From assembly GCA_020081605.1 (NCBI GenBank), contig JAHREC010000062.1, positions 3,839,758 through 3,903,757 of the forward strand: 64,000 nt of DNA. Reading direction: 5' to 3'. The notes under the pieces are model-generated. The model worked only from the letters and a program-made list of their open reading frames with translations, was not told the DNA's origin and did no database searches. Position numbers and translations under genes: made by a program. Within the stretch, counting starts at the first letter, position 1. Each line of letters starts with the position of its first letter. Positions 35,190 to 48,179 of this stretch are shown in pieces. This DNA comes from Albifimbria verrucaria (Eukaryota > Ascomycota > Sordariomycetes > Hypocreales > Stachybotryaceae).

Positions 35190-36975
35190 ACTGATGAGCT
35201 TGAAGTTCGACACGAAAGAGCCATCTGCGGCAGAACGGCCGATTTTATTTATGGAGGATGATGACCGTTGTGACCGTTGTGGGGAGCAGGTTTGGGTAAA
35301 TGAGGCCCATCTGTCCCACGCAGCCCTGTAGGAGACCTATCAGCGAGCATTCATGCCCTTGGCATTCTTGGAAAACCTTGTCTCTTATTGTCTAGCCTGA
35401 TCAATCAACTGGGACCCTGATCTTCTTCCCCAATCATGGTTGCTGGGCGGGGCTCCGCCATGCTCGTGGTGCAATGGTAATTGATGATTGAAAACCCTAG
35501 GCGTCCAATCATGTATCAGCAGTGACACACTTCAACAGGCACTCGATTAGTGTAAAAAAACTTACATCGTAGGCTATATTGAGGCAACAGACGTTGAAGC
35601 ACTCACGTCATATTGTCTGTTTTACTGATCACGTCGATTCTGAAATGGCTTCGCAAGAAAGCACTTGACACCGCGTGTTGGCATGCAGTGCATGCAGCCC
35701 CGAGGGGCCAGCCATGCAGCTTGACAGCTGGACACTTGAAGGGATATGATTTTCGTTGACTTGAAACACAACAGCCATAGGGCAAGAATTCTGCATAACT
35801 AATCATTTGCTCTTCACCCAGATCCATCTGGCGAAAATAACCTCGACATGATGTTGTCATAAGGTCCTACCGTGGACCCTTAGATACGACACATGTCTAG
35901 GGTAGGCAAATGCATTCGGCGTCTTGAGACTGGGATATTTCCTAGGCAACGAACCTTGCAGCAGCCATGTCAAGTTGGGAAACGCCAACCTGGTGACAAC
36001 GGAATTATTGTCTTTGAAGTGTTACACGTCATATAGATGACGAATATATAGATTGAAACAGAAGCAGTGGCAAAAGGCAGCCTCGAAACTCACTACAACG
36101 AGCGTCGTCAAGCTCTTGTGCGGTGTTGACTGTCAAATGGCCACGCTCCGGCTTCGCAGCAACACGTACCAAAGTGCAGATATGCCACGTCATCAAAAAT
36201 GTCTCAGTGGTAGGCTTAAACTGAGTCCTAGGCGACTTTCTACACTTTTAAGCATACACCCGGTGTATCCTCTGTGATGATGCGAAGTTCCCACGGTGCT
36301 GTTGCGCGTGGCTCAGCCTTGGCGTCTAAAAACGCCTTGTGGCTGCACGACCAATGTGATCTTCGTAGTTATGCTAAGAATAGCGGTAGAAAGCAATAGT
36401 CATGCATGGAAGCACGCGGAACGGCCCGCGAAATATTTTATTGTTTTACTGTCAAATGCGGTTTGCGTCTACGTACCGGCAGCGATCTGAGACAACGTTG
36501 AAGTGAGCGTTATAAATTACGGTGGCCATCAAACCTGTTGCGAGGCACTAGTTTGTTTGCCTGAGCCAGTTCTTATTATTTAAATGAGCTACGGTATCTT
36601 TTTGGCTATACTTCCGGTCTGATATCTCGTCTCGAGCAGGTTAATATCTGAAAAAGATTCGGAGACAATCGGAGTCCATCTAGTTTGAGTCACGACACAT
36701 TTGCACCAATGACGACAGCTCAGCTCTACCCAAGCAACCTGAATATTCTTTACAGCCAATGCAATAGGTTGAGAACATGCAATGAAGCCTGTCGTCGCCA
36801 AAGGAATCACATCGCTGAGACAATCCATCCATATGGATGATTCGAAACACAGATCTGCTGTATGTACTCCGTTCCGTGATTTATTTAAGACTACATGTGT
36901 ACTGACATAAGAGACTATCAAGCATGTTGATCCAAGGAGTATTGGCGAACCCTCAGTTTGTGAGCCCTGTGCGCC
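35190..36975. other. 1.8 kb without a supported gene
   Basis: Upstream flank of ACR3 on the left and of the HET gene on the right. Short open frames have no recognisable domain. No clear regulatory motif or repeat is seen. Confidence 0.5.
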
Positions 36976-39456
36976 ATGGCCAAAAACGAGGAAAAGATGC
37001 CGAGACAGTGCCTCCGAGACAATCACCGACAACTGCCGTCCTTTCAAACGATCCAGCCCAATATCGCTTTCTTCAACTGAGCAGCTCTGCCAAGAGTGCG
37101 CTGCGATCCGATGGAACAACATTGACCAATGGCTGAATTACGAGGACGGTTCACGTGGATTGGAAAGCCGATTGCTGAGGTTGGAAAACGCTACCGCAAC
37201 GTATCTCCCTCAACTACTTGTCCGCTTTGCCGCCAACTTCAAGCTCCATGGATAGACTCTTTTGTCAAACAATCACACCCTGATAAACATGACTGGGGCG
37301 ATCAAATACATGTGTTCCGCCATCTTCGGCACCTTCCCCATGTCAACGACTACCCAACATCAGTGCAGCAAATGCGCAAACATGTAGCTCCCTTCCATAT
37401 AGCCGTGGTTCCGATCCTCCGCGGTTGGAAAGATGAGTTGAGAGAACACTTTGCCACCAGGGGTATGGTCCTTGTGGTGCCCCCAGGACAGAAAGACTCG
37501 GAGATTTTCCACCCACAGAAAGTGTCGCCCAAGTTTGACCCACATGTGGTCAGGTCGTGGATGAGGTGTTGCGGGCGGCACAAGACCCTCTGCAGGCCGG
37601 GACCACCTGGAGTAAATGGCCTAAAACTAATTGATTGTAACTCGGAAGACCTTGTTATCAGGAAATATTCTCCAGAAGACAGATACGTTGCGCTTAGTTA
37701 CGTCTGGGGTAAATCAGCCCCAGGGACATCACAAACGCCATCTCCAAAGCAGATGAAAGGAAACCAGCAGAGGGGCCAGGAAGCCTGCAAAGCAATGAAG
37801 GGCACAAATGGTAACATTCGAAGAATAGTGGAGCCAAACAAGTACCTTAGGCCTATAAAACAACGACCACCCATTGTGCGGAGGACTCCTGGTCCAGGAG
37901 ACTTGAGGCCTCGGCTCCTAAGAGCCTGCCCTTGACCGTACAAGATGCTATTCGCGTAACCAAGAGTTTGGGATTCCGATTTCTCTGGGTAGATAAGTAC
38001 TGTATCGATCAGACAAATGAGAAAGAGAAACAGGAGCAGTTCAGTCGAATGGGAGACATCTATGCGGGGCTCAACTGACCCTATTCGCACTGGGACACGA
38101 TGCGTCATACGGGCTGCCTGGGGTGAGCTCCAAGCCAAGATACTGGCAACAACAGTCTACAAGTGTGCCCCTTATCAGATGATTTCGACTATGCCAGACC
38201 CTCATCTCTGCATCAAGCAATCCCAATGGTCAAATAGAGGCTGGACATATCAAGAAGGCTTGTTCTCAACTCGTTGCCTATTCTTCACGGACAACCAGGT
38301 GTACTTTGAGTGTAACGCAATGAACATGACTGAGTCGTTCAAAAGTGACCTCAAGATCCTTCACACGCAGAACGGACAACGGCTGCGGGCGTATCACCGC
38401 GCGGGACGATTTGTGTGTGGCAACTCCAACTCGTTCTCACACGTGAAGGTGATGCAGAGTCAGGCGAACCATCGCAAAATCGACATTATCCGCAGGTGTC
38501 AGTTTCAGATTAGGCAGTATACGAAGCGAGAATTAACGTACAAGAATGACGTGCTCAACGCATTCGCGGGCATCGCTCGGTATTATGCCAAGACAACGGC
38601 ACAAATTGCAAGCCTGGCAGGGATTCCAGTACCGTTTCCGCTGGCGAAATTGCCGGATAGAACACAAGAGGGTTTGGATCACCTCAGCTACGCGCTGGCT
38701 TGGGGCCATCGTCTAGATAGTTGTGCAGGTGTAGGACGGGACCAGCGGAGAGCCATGGCCAGCTCCACGCACAGATCTCTCCGATGGGACCCGCGTAACA
38801 ACCCCAAGCCACAGCGAAGGTTGGGGTTTCCTCGTGGTCCTGGGCTGGGTGGTTTGGTGAGATCGGTAGGAGAAGCGACTTTCCTCACTGCTGGACTAGC
38901 CTTCTGAGCGACGTGAAGATTGGATTCCAGGGGAAGTTCGGAAGACTTGGGATGGCTGCTACGGTCTGGAATTTACAGACAGTTTATGATTCGCAAGTTA
39001 CTCACGGCTAATGAGCTGCAACTGAAAGCAGCTGTGCTTAACCCAGAGTGGATTAAGTGGTGGGAAAAAGATCCAGATATGCCATCGAGGCAGATTCAGT
39101 GCAGTGGTCTACATGTGAGTCTCTCGGTTGGTGCATCATCACTCGAAGAACTACGCCAGAAATTGGTCAACAGAGATTTTGAATGCTTGGTACTGGGAAC
39201 ATACGGTGAGCCACGGCAGGATATAATGAGAGCAATTAGGAGCGTCGACAAGAAAAGCTCCAAGGCGCGCCTCCGTCGGATCGATTTGCTGGAGAGGGAG
39301 GACGCTGACGGAATCGTGGGCCTTATTGTTCGCAAGAAGAGAGATGAGAAATACGAACGGGTCGGATTGCTCAAGGTAGATTTTGGAGAATACCACAGAG
39401 AGAGGGGTTTGGAAGCATGGGTATCAAGAACAAAAAGGAGATTTGTGTTGGTCTAA
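36976..39456 (+). CDS. HET-domain protein 1
   Basis: Heterokaryon-incompatibility type protein, linked to non-self recognition and cell death in filamentous fungi. The N-terminal part reads CQECAAIRWNNIDQWLNYE and TTCPLCRQLQAPW, with paired cysteines typical of HET leaders. The HET domain is split by frame changes but clear: YVALSYVWG, LPLTVQDAIRVTKSLGF, RFLWVDKYCIDQ, MGDIYAG, AQLTLFALGHDASYGLPG, ISTMPDPHLCIKQSQWSNRG and WTYQEGLFSTRCLFF. The C-terminus includes SSWSWAGWFG, FECLVLGTYG and VGLLKVDFGEYH, ending TKRRFVLV. About six single-base losses explain the frames. The ATG at 36976 is a best guess; ATG 37129 lies in a shadow frame. The protein is roughly 800 aa and stands alone, unlike the HET/NACHT pair at 56-61 kb. 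Confidence 0.8.
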
Positions 39457-41550
39457 GGGTGCCAAGACCTGGCAATCAGTCGTATTGCAATGTCTATACA
39501 GGGCCAGCAAACGAAAATTCTAAAATATTTAGTTTCGTGTATAAGGACAGACTTGAGTAGAAGTCTTTGAGCAAACTTATGTTAAGTCCCGCATCTGTCA
39601 AACACAGGGTTTGCCCATAGGAAAGGTTAAGAGTTCCATAGCTTCTCGCGGATAAGAGAAAGGACAAGTGGGAATAAAGTAAGCAACACAGTTGATTAAT
39701 ACTTAAAGGCTTATGAGGTTATACTCATATTTCTTACGGGTTTTCGAAGTTGATGATTATGCCCTTTGAAGACTTGACAATCTCGTATTGTAACGATGAT
39801 TGATTCAAAACTTGGTCAGATGGTTCCAGCTCAGAGATATTACCAATTGTCCGAGTTCGGAATATAGGTATTCTACTTTGGGATCTAATTGTACCAGAAG
39901 TTACTACTATTGGCGTTTCTTATTGTGTATAGTTTGCAGCTGAACCCAGACAATGCTACTGACTAGGCTACCTCGAGCCCTGAAGATGTTAACAATATTG
40001 ACAATCCGATTACTAGGGTCTTCGAAGACGTTGCCGTTGATATGCCTTAGAGTCCGCCCAGCTTTCCGCTTTGCGTATTCTTACAGGGCATGCTCACGAC
40101 CCTGTAATAACTAATACTTTCATAAACCTCAACAATGGTTGGTATATGGCAATACTCGGGCAATCTCACACTGCTATAGCGGTAGAACCGATATGAGAAC
40201 AGATAGTGCCCCGAGAGCAATACACTCGTTTGTGATTGTGCCGAATTCTACCAGGTAAGTTGCTTGCTTATTTGGTGATGGTTTACTATAAAACCCTGCT
40301 GGGACGTTTTAGAAGAACCGGGGGTTGTATAGGAACCCTCACGGGGCCTGATTCTGCAAGTATAAATCCATAAAAAGTACGGCTGACAGTTTGACTATTA
40401 TTTTGCCACTTAATCGTATCATACGAACCAAATAACGTTCGATTAATTTAGTAATATGTCATGGCATGCTATTTCTCTAGTCTATTACGCGGCAAATCCG
40501 AGATAATTCATACAATACCCCACAATAAACTCTTTCGAGGTTTCAAGTTCATATCCATCTTGGGCCATATTCCGTTCCGACATTGATTTTCAATGCAGGA
40601 ATGTGACTAAAACTTTCTCTTTATTGTTTTTAATCATTCCCAACTTCAAATTTATTGCGCTCTTAGGGCCTCTATATCATGAATAGCGGAAGGTGAAACC
40701 TTGCATAGTAATATTTCAACTCGTGAACCTATATAACATAGCCAAGTGAAATATTAATTACTATCTTGCTTCATCACCCATAGCTAGGAGGCTCTATGTT
40801 CATTGCTAGCGTCTTTCCGAGCAAGAAAGTCCGCGTGAAGCCGAGGCGTTCTATTCCGCTAGGCGTACGCTATCGAATCCTTCGCTCGCGGCAGGGGTAT
40901 CCGCTACGTGAGAGGTTGGTGTCCCAAGACTCTGGACATGCGGATCTCCCAAAGACCCCATTTTACCAGAGTAGTTTGTCTCGAGGATCTCGATCTCTAA
41001 GCGCTGGCGAGCTTCTAGGCCTACAAGGGATAGGATTCCGCCCAACAACATCGTCTATATTCCTCAAGTGGCCAAAGCCGAGGACGTGGAGAAACGCTAC
41101 CAAGAGAGCTAGGCTTAGATTAGTCCGATCTTTTATTTAACAGCTGATTAGCTTACTGCAAACTTGGACATGTCGGGTATCTTCTGGACCTTATTATGGG
41201 TCTGCCTCTATTTATGGGTCAACCGACCTGAGTGGAATCCCTGTCCTCAGCTTAAAAACTTCCATGGTTCCTTGCAAGACGCATTTAACCATCTTGTGCA
41301 CATGGCATTCTGGCGGACTGTTTGTTCCCTAACCCATGTACAACTCAGTCCGAGGGAGCCGAGTCCTATGAAGCTAACAATGTGAGGGGTTCTCAATCTG
41401 TATTGCTGAAATGAGCAACAATATCAACAGATTGCTCCACGCCATCGTGGCCTGGGTACGCAATCATCGTCTGACTGAGCTGATATAAAAGGCTGCTTCA
41501 CGCCAGTCTTGTGATAATTGCAGCACCAACGGGCCTTTTGCGACTTAGCC
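39457..41550. other. 2.1 kb gene-poor, AT-rich region with a decayed reading frame
   Basis: No intact gene. Near 39970-40260 a plus-strand frame is suggestive but broken by stops: DVNNIDNPITRVFEDVAVDM in one frame, then HDPVITNTFINLNNGWYMAI and QIVPRAIHSFVIVPNST in another. I cannot name a family. The remainder is AT-rich. A TATAAAA at 41484-41490 belongs to the next gene. Confidence 0.45.
41484..41490 (+). promoter_or_regulatory. TATA box of SGNH-hydrolase gene
   Basis: TATAAAA lies 61 bases before the ATG at 41551, a good distance for a short-leader secreted-protein gene. Confidence 0.55.
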
Positions 41551-44500
41551 ATGATTCATTTAGGGCGTGGACTGCTTTACGGCATTGGGCTTCTCTCGCT
41601 TACCCAGCATGCAACTGCCCAGGATTGGGATGGCCCATCTGTCTACCCATACGGCCTCGCCCCGGACGTCACCGCTGAGCCCGGATGGAACTCGTCCTTC
41701 CCCAAGTTTGAAGGCATCAGTGGTGTTTACCCGCCACTGATTAATGGCACAGACGGCGATGGCGACGATGAGCCTGATATAGCATCCCGGGCGGCGCAGG
41801 ATTTCTACCTCCGTCTCATGCCCCTTGGTGCGTCTATTACACAGGGTGTCCAGTCCTCCGACGGCAACGGTTTCCGCAAGCTGTTGCGCCAGCAATTGCG
41901 CTGGAAGGGATGGAAAGTAAACATGGTAGGGACCAAGCAGAATGGAAACATGGTCGATAATGTGAGAGAAAGAAAGAGTTCAGAACCGAAGTGATGTTAA
42001 CTAAGTGGAACAGGATAATCAAGGCCATCCCGGTTGGACCATCGACCAAGTGCATGGTGAATGGAGCAAGGCAGCCGTCAATGGATTGAAGCCAAATCTC
42101 GTGCTTATCAACGCTGGAACGTAAGCAAGCGGCTTCCCGATAATTTCGATTTGACATCAAGTAGTAGACCATACTAACGTCAACAGCAACGACTGTGGTG
42201 GCAACATTGACACAGGCAACGCCGGGAACCGTATGAAGAGCCTGATTGACGATATCTACAGCAAAGTGCCCGGCGTCACCATCGTCCTTTCGACTTTGGT
42301 GAAGAGCAGGGAAACCCCGAATGCGCCGCGTTCCTGAGCCAACAAATGAGAGACTTGGTAGCCAATACGTATCGTGGGCAGAGAATTGGCCTCGCGGACA
42401 TACATGACGCCATTTCATTGTCCCAACTAGACGGAGATGGTATTCATCCCAACGACGATGGCTATAGGCTCTTTGCTGCCGTGTGGTGGGACGCCATCAG
42501 CAAACTCGAGGGCTCTATCCAGCCGCCGCGCACCGACGGTCTCATCACTGATGATTCCAAGGGCAGCTCCACCACATGTGAGAAGGTTGCAGGCAACGCC
42601 AGTGGCCCTGTCCAAACTCAGAAGGGCAGTGGTCATGACGATGGCAACTATAAGCATGACCGCGTTGAAAAAGGCCCTATTCTGTCCGCACGTATTGAAA
42701 AGGCCAATGATCCTCGCAGCATTGTCCAGAGTATCCCGTTTAACATCTTCTTTGCCGATATCATCAAGAATGACCCAAATTCCGAGCGTGTATTGTCATT
42801 GGACGATTGGATCCGTGTGTACACAGATTTATCCGGGAAAAAGACATACTATTTCCGTCAGAACCTCGGCAGTGGCAAGTTTGGCCCATCGACGACCTTT
42901 GACCCCGGCATGAGCTGCCCGGATGGATCGGGCCATGCTTTTGGTGACTTTAACAACGATGGCCTCGACGACTTCTTTTGCATTCGTGATGGTGCCTCCG
43001 TACACGTCTCGCTAAATCGAGGAGGCAGCCCGCCCAAGTTCGAATCCATCGGCACGGTGGTCCCATCGTCCACCGGATGGAACATTGGAGATGTCCGCAT
43101 CGCTGACATTGACGGTGACGGAAGAGTCGATTTCTGCCTTGTGAACGTAGCTGGAAGCGAAGTCAAATGCTCGCGAAACGGTGGTAATGGAGACAAGTAT
43201 TCGTGGCAGGGATTCAGCACGGTGGACGGTATACGCGGCGTCGTCTTCAATAAGAAGAAGGACTTTCAAAGTTCATTTCAATTTGCTGATATGAACGGTG
43301 ACTTTCGAGACGACCTTCTCTTTGTTGGCGACAACGGCAATGTCGAAACATGGATCAACCGCAGGACTCGTGGAAGCGGAATCGTGCCTGATTGGGTATC
43401 GTCTGGAATCACCCATCAAGGGCAGCCAGCTACTGATATTCGGAACCACATCAAGTTCGGCAGGATCTATGGGTCTAATCGGGTAGACTACATCTTCCTG
43501 AAGGAGGAGGAAACTTACTTTGATGTGCGCGTATGGGAGAACAAGGGTTCAGGAGGCACTAAGCAAAGGGAGACGGTGTCTTTTACTGTGACATGCGCGG
43601 CACAGGCTCCGATGACTACGTGTGGATCTATGCCGACGGCCACTCTAACGAAATCTTTGCCAACACGCATAACCCTCCTTTCTGGGACCCCAACTATGAT
43701 TTTGAGATCAAAGTCCCCGGCCCGAGGACCGGTATTCACTTGGCCGACTGGACTGGTAATGGCCGTTGTGATGTGCTGGTTCAGGACAAGAAGACTGGAG
43801 ACGTCACTTTGTGGGAGAATCAGTGGAATTCAGGCACCAAGACACTGAGATTTGCGAACCGTGGAGTGGTTGCTTCGCCGGGGTGCCGTGAGGGCTGGGG
43901 TGTCGGCATCTTTGATCGCGGCATGCGTATTGCCGACATGGAGTGAGTACCAGTGTCCCAGAGTCTCTAGTGATGCTAACCAAGATACCCAGTGGCGATG
44001 GGAGAGCCGATGTAGTATGTTTTGAAAAGGATGGACGGCTCACGGCCTGGTTGAACCGACAGTCAGGCATGTTCAACGCCGGCCAGATCAAGCTCTCGGA
44101 AGGCTGGTAAGTCACCTCAACGTGGCTTTGACAAGATGAGGCAACCATATACTGACCGATCCAGGGACCGTGCCAATCTCCGACTAGCAGACGTGGAGAA
44201 CTCGGGCAGAGCTGACATCATTTGGCTCAACAAGTACACTGGCGCCGGTAGCGTCTGGAAGAACAATGGGTACGCAGGACCCAATGGCGGAGGTGGTGGC
44301 AGCTCCTTCTCTTGGACGAAGCGTGGTGTGTTGTACTCACCCATCGACCGTGGCGAGGTGATGGTAAGATAGCTTCAGCAACCCCGGCTTGATCTTAGAG
44401 GCTAGCACTAACGTTATAGAACTTTGCCAATCTGGGAGGCCGGGGCAGAGCAGACTTGATTCAGGTGTATCCCGCAACTAACGAGGTATGAGGCCCCCAG

Positions 44501-45497
44501 GAGAATGTTGAATATCTGAATGCTCACAGGAATGGAACAGGCTTACACATTTTTCAACGAGTGTCGTGGCGGCAGTGGAGCCAGCGGCGATGACGGCCCT
44601 ATCGGTAAGTAGACGCGTGCCACGTTCGTAAATTTGCTGGAGACTAATATTGCACTCTATCACAGTGTCTCCCGGACTACCGGACTATTCCACTGGCGCC
44701 AAACCAGTCCAACCCTGTAAGCATGGGCCGCCTTGGCCTCAGTATAAATTGCTAATCATTATCACAGCTCCTGGTGATGTGATCACTATGCACAAGACCA
44801 AGAACAACTTGAATGACGGAACTTATACTGACGACGGTGGCGATGTCACATTCAATGTTGGTGACAGACTCGGCTCTGGCAGTAAGGGCGCCGTCTATGA
44901 TATCAACTGCGGTGGCCGCTCCGCGTGTCAGAGCTTGGGCAATGTCGTTCTCAAATTTTATATCGACACGAGCGTGATTGAGGACGAGCGGAAGAATCTT
45001 GCCAAGATTGATGAACTGAAGGCCGTCATTAAGACCGAAAATAACGGCCCTCTTACACTGTTGACGAAATGGGAGGGTCTCAACTTTTCTAAATTGCCAA
45101 CATGGGAAAAGTTATCCCAGACTAACCCACAGGATAAGCCGGCCATGAACGCCTTTGTTGATGATGCCATCAACAAGATCACAAGCAATGCACAGGACTA
45201 TATTCGAAACCATAAGATCTATCACTTGTATGTCCTTGTCGATGCCCATATCCCCACACAAGAAGCTAACTATATTTCAGGGACGTTACCGATGCCAACT
45301 CCTGCTAAAGGAGAGCGACGGCAAGATTACCGAAGCCCATATAATTGACTGGGACGATGCAGTGTTTGTCGAAGACGGTCAAGTAAGTCTAAATCTACTG
45401 CCATTATTCTATAAAACTTACAGTAGGTTAGGAATCTGAAGCGCTGGATGCTATGAAGGATCAAGTTAAAGCTGCGTTTGATAGGTTTCGCCCTTGA
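41551..45497 (+). CDS. Secreted SGNH hydrolase with FG-GAP repeats and kinase-like C-terminus
   Basis: Signal peptide (LLYGIGLLSLTQHATA), then an SGNH/GDSL esterase domain: LMPLGASITQG (block I Ser), INAGTNDCGGN (block III) and DGIHPNDDGY (block V Asp-His). FG-GAP/VCBS propeller repeats follow: FGDFNNDGLDDFFCI, IADIDGDGRVDFCLV, FADMNGDFRDDLLFV and LADWTGNGRCDVLV. Ten introns (41962-42013, 42121-42186, 43943-43992, 44107-44164, 44364-44419, 44487-44540, 44605-44665, 44717-44767, 45228-45280, 45383-45431) link this to a C-terminal kinase-like domain. That domain has RLGSGSKGAVYDINC (Gly loop), NVVLKFYI (Lys), IYHLDVTDAN (an HxDxxxxN catalytic loop across an intron) and AHIIDWDDAVFV (DFG position). 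The junction introns keep phase, supporting one protein of about 1,100 aa ending FDRFRP. Single-base losses occur near 42315, 43560 and 45310. The substrate is unknown. Confidence 0.82.
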
Positions 45498-46093
45498 GAT
45501 TTGGCTGAATATGGGGAGTAAGCACTGAAGCACCGATTGACTGGCATTTGGGGTGCAGATGATATTATCAGCCGATCTATATAGTAGCCTCTCAGCAACC
45601 TTCATTGCGATACGTTATGAAATGAGGGCTTCTTCTTAAATTTATCTTCATTCAACTGAGAGTATCTGAGGCTATTGGTATTGGTAGCAGTTTATTTCGA
45701 GATCTGATCGAGTGCGTATTGACCCCTTAATCTGAAAATCGACCAGCTCTATCACGAAGTGACAAAATAGGCAAATTCACCAAACACAAATCTGGCCGAT
45801 GCGCCCTCATATCGTAATATTGTAAATCGGGACTGGGCGAGTTGTTATTAGGATAATCTGTCAGAGCAATAAAGAACTTGATGGGAAATAGCCAAAGTCC
45901 AATTGCAGTTTGCACCACCGGTTTTGAAACATGGTCTGAGCCTCTGTTGGATTCCTTGGACCTATTCAGCCAGTCGTCTTGGTCTTTCTGCAAGACCATC
46001 TCTGCACTTCTCAGTGAATTTTCTGTAACCTATATCGCAAGTCAACATTACTCGCAGGTCGACACTGGTCATTGGACGATCAGCAAAGCGTCT
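45498..46093. other. Intergenic region between convergent genes
   Basis: 3' flanks of the SGNH-hydrolase gene and the 2EXR gene. A minus-strand frame at 45727-45999 has no recognisable domain; it might be a downstream exon of the 2EXR gene but is unsupported. Confidence 0.45.
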
Positions 46094-46992
46094 TTACCAA
46101 AACTGCCTCCAATCATCTATCATTTCGTTAGGATGACGTTGAAGGAAGACTTTGAATAAGTCTTGATCAATTAGTCCAGGGTCGGGACCAAGCCGGATGA
46201 ACCTTGGCGCCTCATTTGCGACTAGAAATGATAAATTCTCCTGATCTTCAGCGATTGGGTCCTCGTGCTCAAAGCCGAGAACGTGACGACCCGAACGCTG
46301 CATGGATATTAAAAATACTTGACGGAGTTGAGCCATCGTCTCGAAGAAAGACTCTTTGCACGGCGTGCTCATAATAACATCAGCTTGTTTGGACTCCCAG
46401 CCTATATCACTTAATACGTGTAATCTGTCCACGGCAAGATTCAAGAGCCCTACTCCCTTGGATCGTGAAAGTTTTTGAGATCGTGTAGAAACTCAGGAAC
46501 ATGTCCAATCATATTGCACTTGGTGTCACAATACTTTGTGCAGAAGCTTTCACTAATATAAAGCATGCCCCATTCAGGATTGAAATGCAGAAGCCCGGCT
46601 TTTAACGTGTGAAAAATTGGAAGCGTCCCAGGCCAACCAGCAAGGAATGTGCACTCTGTAAAACGCCAAGGCGGTTTCGCGTGATTTTCTAGTGACACAA
46701 AAGAACATACTGGTGGTCTCAGTTCCATCAACGAGTACGTCATAATTGTGTCCGTCGCGATTGTGTGGTGTGACATGTTTGGACGCGCTCTTTGAGGTAA
46801 GCATCGTATCCACGGGTGCTCGCTATAATAACTTTGATAATGCGCTCGTAGGCCATAGCATGTTGCCATATTTTGGTACGCAGTTCAGCTGGGAGAGCTG
46901 GAAAAAGAGTAAACGTGGTCAAATATGGTGTCGCTTCAACAGGCTTTAATATTTCGAGATGTTGAGATGTTGAGATGTTGAGATGTCGACAT
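46094..46992 (-). CDS. 2EXR-domain protein
   Basis: Member of the fungal 2EXR family, function unknown, frequently expanded in Pezizomycotina. The ATG at 46992 gives MSTSQHLNISTS, encoded by an 8-base tandem repeat. One lost base near 46945 then leads to the domain start, TTFTLFPALPAELRTKIWQH. Later parts are RKSRETALAFYRVHIPCW, GTLPIFHTLKAGLLHFNPEW, FLHDLKNFHDPRE and DRLHVLSDIGWESKQADVIM. The frame ends at the stop after DDWRQFW, but a GTAAAG donor there could extend it into a further exon. Several single-base losses are needed around 46650-46800. Confidence 0.65.
46956..46987. repeat. 8-bp tandem repeat (GAGATGTT, four copies)
   Basis: Four head-to-tail copies of GAGATGTT, the last with one change, at the very start of the 2EXR coding region on the minus strand. 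It encodes the STSQHLNISTS segment; copy-number change by one unit would shift the reading frame. Confidence 0.8.
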
Positions 46993-48179
46993 TATATCAC
47001 GCTTTGCTTCACGTATAGATCTGAAATGAATGAAATTAGATTTTTGTCAAATATTGGCGCAGAAAGATGTTGTCTCGGGGATGAATGAAAGTATACTTAT
47101 ACTGCATATCAGGGAAGGACAGGACAATTAAAGCACATTTTGTAGGCAGCAATAAAAAATGCCAGCATAAACGCCATCAATCAAGTTGTTAGGGCTTCAA
47201 CTTATCCAATTGGTCACCTTACGAGATTGCCAGCCCTGGCATATTCCAGGACATGTCTACTCTTCCCGGAAACCTCGCTAGTTGGGTTATTCGTTTATCA
47301 CTCCGCCAATCGTCACATACAGGAGTGGCTTCTCTCTCGCATTGAGGCAGCAGCATGAAGAAGGCCAAATCACCCCGTATTGGTTCTCAGTCACTTATCA
47401 CATGGAACACTCTTCATGATCGTCGGAGGTTTATAAGTGCATATCTACATGATTTCAACCTAATCGAGATGTTTGAATACAGGAGGAAGGGGCTAACAGA
47501 GATCTCAAGTAAGGGTGATCTTGGAGATGAGGCTCAAAAGGTCATAGGGAGACATTTATGCATAACCAGGATGCGCCACAGATGAATAAAACATTGAAGT
47601 AACCCGTTCAGGAGAAACTATATTCAAATTTAAAGCACCTCCCAAAGTCTCGGTCAGAACGCAGAGACGACATGGAAAACATGTTCTCTTGCGCATTGGC
47701 GATATCAACATATGGTGGCAAAGAATATTCGCCTGAAGACGTGTATCAAAATAATGTTGTGAGATGACCTCAGAATCAAGTTGAAGAGTTCCTTGACAGC
47801 AACCCTCTTATCGGCTGCCTATCAGTGTTTTCGCAAGACTGACGTGTGTTCGTAACCCCAAGCCAAGCAATCCATATCGAGCCAAGCCAACACCTGCAGC
47901 ACGACTCCCATGCACAGTATTCTGGTAACGTCAGCAGGCGGGCTTTCTTTGCTTTCGACATTTTTTTTGTTGGTTTTGGCAACGGCTAACCAACCTGCAG
48001 ATTGAGGGGACTCTGTGTGGGAATTGCAGTCTCTACCTGGCTATAAAACCCCAAAGTGCTCGCCGCAGTAAGGCAAACTTGAATTTCAGCATCGAATTCT
48101 GTTAACTCTTCAGTTACTACGTGATTCGCCTGATTGTTCTCTTATCGCAGCTTCTCGATCTTATACAACTCATTACGCC
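46993..48179. other. Intergenic, divergent promoters
   Basis: Between the divergent 2EXR and flavin-oxidoreductase genes. A short open frame at 47355-47585 (MKKAKSPRIGSQSLITWN) has no known domain or partner exon and is not called. TATAAAA at 48042 serves the gene on the right. Confidence 0.5.
48042..48048 (+). promoter_or_regulatory. TATA box of flavin-oxidoreductase gene
   Basis: TATAAAA 138 bases before the ATG at 48180, followed by a CT-rich leader. Confidence 0.55.

Noticed and set aside
42858..43269. Minus-strand frames inside the FG-GAP region
   Set aside because: Shadows of a clear plus-strand repeat-domain coding region.
47355..47585. 76-codon plus-strand frame with ATG
   Set aside because: No domain, no obvious continuation through an intron; chance frame cannot be excluded.
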